Shown piece after piece: positions 42,637-50,098 of a DNA stretch of 56,581 nucleotides. Source of the DNA: UBA4055 sp964648295. Its GTDB lineage: Bacteria > UBA4055. The notes under the pieces were generated by a model. The model was not told where the DNA came from, did no database searches, and saw nothing but the letters and a program-made list of their open reading frames with translations. The stretch lies in NCBI GenBank assembly GCA_964648295.1, contig CAZYNH010000015.1, positions 1 through 56,581 of the forward strand, written 5' to 3'. Each line of letters begins with the position of its first letter. Position 1 is the first letter of the stretch. Both the position numbers and the translations under genes were made by a program.

Positions 42637-43538
42637 TGCAGGGAATGATCCTGGCCGCTGGTTTCGGAACGAGGCTGAAGCCTCATACGGATTCTATGCC
42701 CAAAGCGCTTGTCCCCATCATGGGAAGACCGATGATCGCGCTGGTAATAGAAAAATTTATTTTATCGGGTATAACGGAGATAGCCGTCAACGCGCATTAT
42801 TATGCGGAAATGGTTGAAGAATATATAAAAAAAGCTGAATTCGGAGCGGATATTAAGGTCGTTCCCGAAGAAAAGATATTGGGTACCGGCGGAGGCATAT
42901 TTAATATGCTGCCGCATATTTCTGAAGAAGATTTCATCGTCCAGAACTGCGATGTAGTATGCGATGTCGATCTTGCGGATATGATGAATTATCATAAAAA
43001 CAGGGGAGCCGCAGCTACTATGCTTATGCAGGACAGAGACACATACAATCAGGTAATTATTGATACGGAGGATAATTTCTGCGGGCTCAATCTTGTTAAA
43101 AAAGGTATCAGGAAGATTGCTAAAGAGCCTGCGGGTCAATCTTATCTTTTTGCTTTCTGCGGGATCCATGCGGTGAATAAAAAAGAGATAGGGAAATTCA
43201 GGCAGATTGATGCCGAGTACTCCATAATTGATGTTTATCTGAAGGCGGTTTCGTCAAACAGAAGGATCATTTCTTATAAGCCGGGCATAAACTGGTTCGA
43301 TATTGGTACGATAGAGAAACTTAAGGAGGCGGAAGAGTATCTCAGGTCAAATCCTTTCCCCGTATTAAAGATATGCGGGTCATGCGGTTCTGAATTCAGA
43401 TGCGAAATGAAAGTTGATTGCTCATGTAACAGTATCAGATTGTCTTCGGAAGCGGAAAAATTCATAAAAAAGAGTTATACAGACTGCCTGTGTCCGTTGT
43501 GCCTGAAGAATATCTCAGAGAAATTTAACAGGAAATAA
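42636..43538 (+). CDS. sugar-phosphate nucleotidyltransferase fused to Cys-rich CWC domain
   Basis: Residues 1-238 form a nucleotidyltransferase of the MurU/mannose-1-phosphate guanylyltransferase type: MILAAGFGTRLKPHT, the Lys of PKALVP, GTGGGIF, and the metal-site VQNCDVVCDVD. Residues 245-290 hold eight cysteines (247, 250, 256, 262, 264, 284, 286, 289) in the order C-x2-C-x3-F-x-C ... C-x-C ... C-x-C-x2-C-L, which matches the small Cys-rich CWC family, a probable zinc site that is normally a separate protein. Substrate sugar is unknown; N-acetylmuramate or mannose phosphate are likely. The start overlaps the response-regulator stop by one base. Confidence 0.85.
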   Translation: MQGMILAAGFGTRLKPHTDSMPKALVPIMGRPMIALVIEKFILSGITEIAVNAHYYAEMVEEYIKKAEFGADIKVVPEEKILGTGGGIFNMLPHISEEDFIVQNCDVVCDVDLADMMNYHKNRGAAATMLMQDRDTYNQVIIDTEDNFCGLNLVKKGIRKIAKEPAGQSYLFAFCGIHAVNKKEIGKFRQIDAEYSIIDVYLKAVSSNRRIISYKPGINWFDIGTIEKLKEAEEYLRSNPFPVLKICGSCGSEFRCEMKVDCSCNSIRLSSEAEKFIKKSYTDCLCPLCLKNISEKFNRK

Positions 43539-43544
43539 TATTTA

Positions 43545-44885
43545 TCATATACCCAGATACCACGAAGCGATCGAGAAATATATAATGACCCCGATTATAT
43601 CTGCCGTCGAGGCCACTAAAGGAGCGCTGGCGGTTGCCGGGTCAAGTTTTAATTTTGTGAAAACGAACGGAAGCAGAAGTCCAATTATACTTCCGGCGAT
43701 CACTGTAAGCACCATCGAGGCGGATACCACAAAAACAATACCCGGTGCGCGGAAAACGGCTATCAGACTGACGGCAAGAGCCATTGTCAGTCCGAGCATA
43801 AGTGATACTGCGACCTCTTTTCCGGCCAGCCTTAGCCAGTCTCCAGTCTCCACATCGCCGACCGCCAGAGATCTGATCATAAGCGTGGCGGACTGAGATC
43901 CCGCGTTTCCGCCGCTGCCTATAAGGAGGGGGAGAAAAAAAGTCAGTGCTATCATGTTCTGTATTACATTCTCGAAACTCGATATCGCGGCGCCGGAGAA
44001 AACGTTCATGAATACCAGCGTGCTCAGCCAGAGGATCCTTTTTTTATACATATATGTGACGCCGGCTTTTAAAGGGTTGATGACCGCTTCCTGGAAAGCT
44101 CCGAACTTGTGAAAGTCTTCTGTAGTTTCCTCCTCCTCAACGTCCATCACATCGTCGAATGTAACAATACCCAGAAGAATTCCCTCAGTGTCTGTAACAG
44201 GCACGGCGGAATAATCGGAATCTCTGAAGACAACGACCGCTTTCTCCTGGTCGTCAAAAGCGCTGAGCGAAATGAATTTGCCGTCCGTTATAGAAGCTAT
44301 TGTGCTTTCCGGATCGGCCAGGAGTATCTCTCTTATGGTAAGGTCATCTATCAGTTTCCACCTTTCATCAACAACATAGATCACGTTCAGCGTCTCTGAA
44401 CCCGTGCCGTATTTCCTTATATGGTCCAGTGTCTGGGCTATAGTAAAATACGGCCTGACCGCGATAAATTCCGGGGTCATCATCCTTCCTATGCTGTCCT
44501 CGGGATAGCCCAGAAGCTGTTTTGCCACACTTCTTTCCTCCGGGCTCAGATATTGGATCAGTTTCTGCGTAACTTCGCCGGGAAGCTCTTCAAAGAAAGC
44601 CGTCCTGTCGTCAGGATCAAGGTCATTTAAAAGGTTTTTTAGCCTGTTGACATTTCTGGCGAATGTTTCCACAATCTGTTCCTGTTTCTCTATCGGAAGG
44701 TGCTGAAAGGTCTCCTTTGCCTGCTCTCTGGAAAGAAGCCTGAACACGATTATTCCCTGTTCGTCCTCAACTTCCTCGATTATAGCGCCGACCTCAAAAG
44801 GTTCCAGAACCGCAAGCTCTTCCCTCAGAACAAGCCACTGCGATCTGTCAATCAGTTCGAGTATTCTTTGTGTTTTTGATACCAT
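43545..44885 (-). CDS. mgtE: magnesium transporter MgtE
   Basis: This is a Mg2+ channel of 446 residues, normal size. An N-terminal superhelical domain (about 15-130, LPGEVTQKLIQYLSPEERS) is followed by two CBS domains (about 135-255), then five membrane helices with the pore region GSGGNAGSQSATLMIRSLA. The cytosolic domains sense Mg2+ and close the channel. GGAGGG precedes the ATG. A GC-rich leader that could fold lies upstream (see 44886-45003). Confidence 0.95.
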   Translation of the reverse strand: MVSKTQRILELIDRSQWLVLREELAVLEPFEVGAIIEEVEDEQGIIVFRLLSREQAKETFQHLPIEKQEQIVETFARNVNRLKNLLNDLDPDDRTAFFEELPGEVTQKLIQYLSPEERSVAKQLLGYPEDSIGRMMTPEFIAVRPYFTIAQTLDHIRKYGTGSETLNVIYVVDERWKLIDDLTIREILLADPESTIASITDGKFISLSAFDDQEKAVVVFRDSDYSAVPVTDTEGILLGIVTFDDVMDVEEEETTEDFHKFGAFQEAVINPLKAGVTYMYKKRILWLSTLVFMNVFSGAAISSFENVIQNMIALTFFLPLLIGSGGNAGSQSATLMIRSLAVGDVETGDWLRLAGKEVAVSLMLGLTMALAVSLIAVFRAPGIVFVVSASMVLTVIAGSIIGLLLPFVFTKLKLDPATASAPLVASTADIIGVIIYFSIASWYLGI

Positions 44886-45003
44886 TATCCCTCCTGCGCA
44901 GAGTACCGCATAGAGGCCGGTTAAAGCCGGATACGGACCCGCTAAATATTTCCGATGCTACTGTGGTACGGTCCTTCTTCCATGATTTTCCGATTGTTTT
45001 AGA
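44886..45003 (-). ncRNA. GC-rich leader with hairpins before mgtE
   Basis: The 118-bp gap on the minus strand can fold: CCGG-CTTTAA-CCGG, GGACC near the 5' side pairs with GGTCC 35 bases later, and GTACC pairs with GGTAC further down. It is notably richer in GC than other gaps. I do not recognise the M-box or another known Mg2+ riboswitch. It may be an unknown regulatory leader or the end of the preceding gene's transcript. Confidence 0.3.
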
Positions 45004-45474
45004 TTAAACCCTTAATGTTGCCGCCACCCTCAAAGGGTGTCTTATAAGATCTAAAGCATCAATTATTCCTGTGCAGACAATCGATGCGTTCAATAATGCG
45101 GATGAAGCCGCACCCTCTTTCTGAATTACCGCGATCCCGAGAGCCGCCTTTTTCAGCATTGATGCGTCGTTGGAACCGTTGCCTATGGCTACCACGCTTT
45201 CGCTGCCGAGTCTTTTTACGAATTCTTTCTTGTGTTCCGCCTGATAATGCTCGTCAATAATTATTATCTCGCAATTAATCCCTTTTGTCTGTGTCCTCAC
45301 GCTTCCGTGAGTATCGGCAGTGATTATATGGATATTCAGGCTGCCGGAAAGCTCATTCAGAATATCTTTTACTGCGGAGATCATGACGCCGTCTTCCGCA
45401 AGCGTACCGTTATAATCTAAGACCAGATGCTCGGCACGGACAGTTTTTTCCCCGGGGATATTTAATACTACCAT
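45004..45474 (-). CDS. HAD-family phosphatase, soluble P-type ATPase-like
   Basis: The 156-residue protein has HAD motif I VLDYNGTLA (Asp nucleophile, the second Asp replaced by Asn), motif II around IITADTHG, and motif IV AIGNGSNDASMLKKA. This resembles the COG4087 group of small phosphatases related to the P-domain of copper ATPases. Motif I with D-x-N is as in P-type ATPase P-domains (DKTGT) rather than classical phosphatases. The frame opens at 45528 within the upstream gene, but AAGGGGG before the ATG at 45474 decides the start, 11 bases after that gene's stop. Confidence 0.8.
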   Translation of the reverse strand: MVVLNIPGEKTVRAEHLVLDYNGTLAEDGVMISAVKDILNELSGSLNIHIITADTHGSVRTQTKGINCEIIIIDEHYQAEHKKEFVKRLGSESVVAIGNGSNDASMLKKAALGIAVIQKEGAASSALLNASIVCTGIIDALDLIRHPLRVAATLRV

Positions 45475-45485
45475 AAAAGCCCCCT

Positions 45486-46724
45486 TTATTTGTGTATCTT
45501 TCCGAGAATAAAAGTAAGAACGAGGCATACTAAAAGAGATACACCTGCTATAATAAAAGACATATTATGATCACCTGTTTCGGCAAACAGGTACTGTGAA
45601 AGCCTGCTGAAAATAGAGCCTCCAAGCCCCCAGGCTGACATAAGAATGCCGAAGTTAATCCCGAAATTCTTCATTCCCCAGAATCCTTTAACAAAAGAGG
45701 GGAACAGTGAAAGATTCGTGCCGTAATTAAAACCAATGAATGTAGCAAGCAGGACCACAAGGAAGGCGGGTGAGTCGTTCGATGCCACGGGGATAGACAC
45801 GAACATCAGAACAGCCTGAAAAACAAGGATGAGCGAGGTGGTGAGTATTCTTCCTATCCTGTCGGAGACAAGACCCGCAATAATTCTTCCTGACGCGTTA
45901 CCGATAGCCATTATGGCCACCGCAATGAACGCCGCCTCACCCATGCTCTTTTTTGCCATTCCAGAAATGCTTCCTATCACCATAAGTCCTGCACCGGAGT
46001 TAATGAAAAAAACCATCCACATGAGGTAAAAAGTGGGAGTTTTGAGCATGTATGCAGCGCCGTGATTCTCGACCGTGTTGCTGTTCTTTGTTTTTTGTCC
46101 GGCCTTTGGATCATGCGGCAGATAACCGGCAGGAGGATTTTTTAGAACAAGGGCGGCTCCGCAAACAATAATTATGAATGCCACGCCGAATATCATCATA
46201 GAATCCTGCAGGCCGTATCTGTTTACAAGATAGGTCGCCAGCGGCGCTATATATACGGGGGCAAGACCGAAGCCTGATACAACTATCCCGGCTACAAGTC
46301 CGGATCTTGATGAGGCGAACCATTTAAGAGCCGGTGGTGTGGCTGAGGAATAACCGAAACCTATACCCGTTCCGGCAAGAAGTCCGAAGCCGACTACCCA
46401 GACTGTGAGGCTGGTCGTGAATGAAACAAGTATAAAACCTGCACCGACAAGAATACCGCCTATAAAAGCAGTGACAGCCGGGCCTTTTTTATCCTGCAGT
46501 TTCCCGGCCAGTATCATAGAGAAAGCGAAAGTCAGAATGCAGACCGCGTAAGGATCGTTCAGGGAAGCTTTGTTCCATGCAAAAGCGCCTTCTCCGCCGG
46601 CATCTATTGACTTCTGAATGCTGTCTTTAAAAATGCTCCATGTGTAAAGTATTCCGAGAGCCAGGTTTATGAGCAGTCCGGCCGAAACCATCATCCAGCC
46701 TTTATTTTTAATCGTTTCTGTCAT
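45486..46724 (-). CDS. OFA-family MFS transporter
   Basis: The 412-residue carrier has about twelve membrane helices and the opening GWMMVSAGLLINLALGILYTWSIF typical of the oxalate/formate antiporter group of the major facilitator superfamily. Other marks are GIGFGYSSATPPALKWF and the C-terminal half's GRIIAGLVSDRIGR. Members carry small carboxylates such as oxalate, formate or pyruvate/lactate; the substrate cannot be read here. GGAG precedes the ATG. The HAD gene follows at once, probably in the same transcript. Confidence 0.9.
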   Translation of the reverse strand: MTETIKNKGWMMVSAGLLINLALGILYTWSIFKDSIQKSIDAGGEGAFAWNKASLNDPYAVCILTFAFSMILAGKLQDKKGPAVTAFIGGILVGAGFILVSFTTSLTVWVVGFGLLAGTGIGFGYSSATPPALKWFASSRSGLVAGIVVSGFGLAPVYIAPLATYLVNRYGLQDSMMIFGVAFIIIVCGAALVLKNPPAGYLPHDPKAGQKTKNSNTVENHGAAYMLKTPTFYLMWMVFFINSGAGLMVIGSISGMAKKSMGEAAFIAVAIMAIGNASGRIIAGLVSDRIGRILTTSLILVFQAVLMFVSIPVASNDSPAFLVVLLATFIGFNYGTNLSLFPSFVKGFWGMKNFGINFGILMSAWGLGGSIFSRLSQYLFAETGDHNMSFIIAGVSLLVCLVLTFILGKIHK

Positions 46725-46778
46725 TGTTTCTCCATGAATTTTAGCAGTGCGGTTAAAAAAATTAAGAATGGTTATTGC

Positions 46779-47303
46779 TTAGTGACTTCCTTTTACGAAC
46801 ATGGGGCCGGATTTATTCAATTTCTCTTCAGAAAAATTTTCACTTTTCAGGTCAACAATAGTGGTATCTACGGTAGATATATCCCTGCTGTCTGTGAATT
46901 TTATATGCGTGAACTTGTATCCGTTCATTATCATCTTTTTGAGCGAAACATGAAATTCTCCGTTAATACAGGTCATGTCTTGAATTGATTCGTTAAATGT
47001 GAGTACAGGCTTAATTGTACTGTCTGTTAAGCTGAAAACGGTTTTTCTTGTAACTACATAGATTTCATCAATTCCGGCGACTATACTAAGAAAATCCTGA
47101 AACTGGGCAACCGTGCTGCCGTCGATGTAGAGTTTATTGTCCGCGGAGTATATGACCTGCCCTTTATAAGTGCATTCCTCGCCTTCGTAAAAACATCTGA
47201 CATTTTTGTTGGTCTCGTCTGAAATAAATTGTCCGAGATCGTTCATGGTTACGGGATAAATACACCATGTTGTTACCAGCAATATTACGGCAGTAAATTT
47301 CAA
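46779..47303 (-). CDS. secreted protein of unknown function
   Basis: The 174-residue product starts at TTG with GGAG seven bases ahead. An N-terminal hydrophobic stretch (FTAVILLVTTWCIYPV) looks like a signal or anchor. The body has repeated short strands (GQVIYSADNKLYIDGST, IYVVTRKTVFSLTDST, GEFHVSLKKMIMNGYK), similar in style to the propeller-like lipoprotein at 31226 but too short for a whole propeller. No family recognised. It lies between rseP and the MFS gene, same strand, with no coupling seen. Confidence 0.5.
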   Translation of the reverse strand: MKFTAVILLVTTWCIYPVTMNDLGQFISDETNKNVRCFYEGEECTYKGQVIYSADNKLYIDGSTVAQFQDFLSIVAGIDEIYVVTRKTVFSLTDSTIKPVLTFNESIQDMTCINGEFHVSLKKMIMNGYKFTHIKFTDSRDISTVDTTIVDLKSENFSEEKLNKSGPMFVKGSH

Positions 47304-47547
47304 ACCTACTCCTTTTTATGTAATTCGTGCCTGTTTTTTTGTTTTATTTCTTCTTTTGTCCCGAATAGATCGGCGGGACTTGCATATATAGCTAAATTAC
47401 AATCGAAAATCAATAGTTATTTTAAAAAAAAATCAAGGAAAATTTTAAAGGTCAGATCATAAAAAATGAAAACGGTTTCGTTATCATTCGTTTAAGGTGT
47501 GTTTAGCTTACTGTCCGTATTTTTGGATAAAGTCTGATTGGTCAGGC
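47304..47547. other. 244-bp gap between rseP and small secreted gene
   Basis: The region is AT-rich. It holds one stem, GTCCCG (47358-47363) with CGGGAC (47374-47379), and no start codon with a ribosome site leading to a real frame. The gap probably contains the rseP transcript end and the promoter of the gene at 47303, but no clear -35/-10 pair was found. Confidence 0.4.
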
Positions 47548-48609
47548 TCATTTGAGTATCCTTGCTGTATCGTTGAAAAGCACTATTATCATAAGCATGA
47601 GAAGGATGATCATTCCTGTCTGCAGTATTCTGAATTTTATCCTTTGAGGTATCTTTTTTCCTGAAATTCCTTCGATCAGGATCATTACGAAATGCCCGCC
47701 GTCAAGCAATGGTACAGGCAGTATATTAAGAAATCCGACATTGACGCTTATGAACGCGATGAAGGCCAGATAAGCCCATATCCCCGCTTTTACGCTTTCT
47801 CCCGACATCTGAGCTATTAAGATTGGACCTCCCAGATCTCTGAGCGATGCCTCTCCGGTAATAAGCATTCTTATTGAAAGAGCTCCGATCCTGACCCAGT
47901 ACCATGACATTTTGAACCCTTCCCAAACCGATCTTTGTAATCCGGCTTCATTTATCACAGTTTCAGAAAAAATACCTATCAGGCCGATCTCTCTGATCTC
48001 ACCTTCGACCAGAGCGCGTACCGACATTGTTCTTACAGGAAGGATAAGTATGGAATCACCCCGGCTGACGGTCACCAGCAGGTCTTCATCAGGCTTAGCG
48101 TGGATTATTTTTGTGAGATCGGTCCAGCTTTCAACATGCGTGCCGTTAATGCCGTTGACAATATCTCCGAGCATAAATCCGGCTTTTTCCGCCGGAGAAT
48201 TCTCTGAAAAACCTTTAATTTCTGTTGAGTGGACTTCAGGGATGCCGTTTATGAATGTGATGAAAGTGTATATTACCACTGCGAGAAAAAAATTCATTAC
48301 CACGCCTGAAAGTATTACGAAAGATTTCTGCAGGAAATTCTTTGATTCGAATTCGTAAGGTTCGCCCTTTATCCCGTCACGCTCCGCGCTCTCGTCGATC
48401 ATACCTGATATTTTTACATATCCGCCCAGCGGTATCCATGCGATCCTGTACTCTGTTTCTCCGAATTTCTTTGCTATCAGCGCTTTGCCGAATCCCAGCG
48501 AGAATATCTCGACTCTCATCTTCATAAGTTTTGCGGCTATAAAATGGCCTATTTCGTGAATGAAGACTATTATACCGAGAAGTATAACAAAAGATAACAG
48601 CGTGGTCAT
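47548..48609 (-). CDS. rseP: RseP-type site-2 zinc metalloprotease
   Basis: This is an intramembrane protease of 353 residues. The zinc motif HEIGH (His18, Glu19, His22) lies in the first membrane helix. A single PDZ domain (about 125-200, SPAEKAGFMLGDIVNGING) and the third zinc ligand in LPVPLLDGGH complete it. E. coli RseP has two PDZ domains; one is common elsewhere. It cleaves anti-sigma factors or remnant signal peptides in the inner membrane. It starts two bases after the stop of the oxidase gene, with AAGGAT within that gene's end, so both are one transcript. Confidence 0.92.
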   Translation of the reverse strand: MTTLLSFVILLGIIVFIHEIGHFIAAKLMKMRVEIFSLGFGKALIAKKFGETEYRIAWIPLGGYVKISGMIDESAERDGIKGEPYEFESKNFLQKSFVILSGVVMNFFLAVVIYTFITFINGIPEVHSTEIKGFSENSPAEKAGFMLGDIVNGINGTHVESWTDLTKIIHAKPDEDLLVTVSRGDSILILPVRTMSVRALVEGEIREIGLIGIFSETVINEAGLQRSVWEGFKMSWYWVRIGALSIRMLITGEASLRDLGGPILIAQMSGESVKAGIWAYLAFIAFISVNVGFLNILPVPLLDGGHFVMILIEGISGKKIPQRIKFRILQTGMIILLMLMIIVLFNDTARILK

Positions 48610-48611
48610 TT

Positions 48612-49991
48612 TTATCCTTTTGTGATGTTAAATATCTTTTCCGGATTGAATATGTTGTCCGGATCGAAAGCTTTCTTGATCTTTTTCATGAAAGCGATCT
48701 CATTCTTTGAATACTGTATGCTCAGAAAATTCTTTTTTGCGAGCCCTATACCGTGCTCGCCGGAAATATTGCCGCCCAGCTCCACGGTTTTCTTGAAAAC
48801 CTCTTCAGACGCCAGTCTGGCGTTATTGGCTTCTGTAGTATTGTTCCTGTCAAAAAGAATGTTAACATGAAGGTTCCCGTCGCCGGCATGTCCGTAAACA
48901 ACTATCTTCAGAGAATATTTGTCGGCGACCGCGCGGGTGAATTCAATCAGGGAATTCATGTTCGACAGAGGAACGGTTATATCTTCGTTCAGCTTGTCGT
49001 TGGATATCCTTTTGATCGATGAGGACACTGCTTTTCTCAGATTCCAGAATTCAGCCTCGGTTTCTTCCGAATCAGCTTTTCTGTACTCCTTAACTTTCAT
49101 CAGAGACAGTATATTCTCCATTAATATCGATTTCTCCAGCAGTTCGGGAAGGAAGAAAGAATCCATGACTATTATAAGCACGGCTTCCGTTCCTTCCGGC
49201 AGTACTGTTTTTGTGTACTGCGTCACGGCTGAAAGAGCGTCTTTGTCTATCAGTTCCATAACGGCGGGATTTATGCCCATTGACCTGACCTTGGTAACGG
49301 TATTGATAGCGTTGAGAAGACCGGAATGATAAGTTATGAAGGTTTCATGAAGGGGCGGTTTGTCTATAAGCTCAAACGCGATTTCCGTAACTATTCCAAG
49401 CGTGCCCTCCGAACCGATCATCACGAAAGAGCCGGGAAAGCTTCCGTTATCGCTGTAGACCCCGCAGCTGTGTATCTTTCCCTGGCCGTCAACGAACCTG
49501 AAGCCCTTCACATACCTAGATGTCACGCCGTATTTAACGCAATGCAGCCCTCCGGCGTTCTCGGCGAAATTGCCCCCCAGCGTGGAAACAGCGCTGCTTG
49601 AAGGGTCCGGAGGGTAGTAGAGCCCGAACTTTTCCGCCTCTTCTCTGAGCCTGTCGGTCACGACTCCGGGCTCGACGAACGCTGTCTTTCTTCTGCTGTC
49701 GATTCTGACGATCCTGTTCATCTGTTCAAAATTGATAACAATTCCGCCCTTGATCGGGACAGATCCGCCGCTCATTCCGGTTCCCGCGCCCCTGGGGATC
49801 ACGGATATGCCTTTTTTAAAGGCTAGAGACACTACTGCCGCCACCTCTTTTTCAGATCTGACATTCACGACAATATCGGGGATCCCCGCGAATCTGGTAG
49901 TATCCGACCTGAAAGCGTATCTCGTCTCGGGGGAGATGCCGGCGGTACCGCTGTCAAGAACCGACTCTATTTCTTCAAGAAGATACTTCAT
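48612..49991 (-). CDS. FAD-linked oxidase, GlcD / D-lactate dehydrogenase type
   Basis: The 459-residue flavoprotein has a PCMH-type FAD domain (about 35-215; PRGAGTGMSGGSVPIKGGI and DPSSSAVSTLGGNFAENAGG) and a C-terminal FAD-oxidase domain with the metal/substrate motif GHAGDGNLHVN and SGEHGIGLAKK. These oxidise 2-hydroxy acids such as glycolate or D-lactate to keto acids. No GlcE/GlcF partner is nearby, which favours a single-subunit D-lactate dehydrogenase-like enzyme. It may connect with the carboxylate carrier at 45486, an inference from proximity only. Confidence 0.88.
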   Translation of the reverse strand: MKYLLEEIESVLDSGTAGISPETRYAFRSDTTRFAGIPDIVVNVRSEKEVAAVVSLAFKKGISVIPRGAGTGMSGGSVPIKGGIVINFEQMNRIVRIDSRRKTAFVEPGVVTDRLREEAEKFGLYYPPDPSSSAVSTLGGNFAENAGGLHCVKYGVTSRYVKGFRFVDGQGKIHSCGVYSDNGSFPGSFVMIGSEGTLGIVTEIAFELIDKPPLHETFITYHSGLLNAINTVTKVRSMGINPAVMELIDKDALSAVTQYTKTVLPEGTEAVLIIVMDSFFLPELLEKSILMENILSLMKVKEYRKADSEETEAEFWNLRKAVSSSIKRISNDKLNEDITVPLSNMNSLIEFTRAVADKYSLKIVVYGHAGDGNLHVNILFDRNNTTEANNARLASEEVFKKTVELGGNISGEHGIGLAKKNFLSIQYSKNEIAFMKKIKKAFDPDNIFNPEKIFNITKG

Positions 49992-50074
49992 ATTTTTATT
50001 TTTGTGACCTGCGACACAGATTTAGTTCCGTAAAACCATTACATTTACACTGACGGTTCAATAACAGGGGGAAG

Positions 50075-50096
50075 GAACGGGCTTAATCGCCCGTTC
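50075..50096 (-). terminator. hairpin after glucan phosphorylase gene
   Basis: A perfect 8-bp stem GAACGGGC/GCCCGTTC with a six-base loop starts two bases past the stop of the phosphorylase gene. On the minus strand a pyrimidine run, not a U-run, follows, so termination may be weak. Confidence 0.5.
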
Positions 50097-50098
50097 TT

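Noticed and set aside
44886..45003. M-box magnesium riboswitch
   Set aside because: The gap is too short and lacks the conserved M-box segments; kept only as an unidentified leader.
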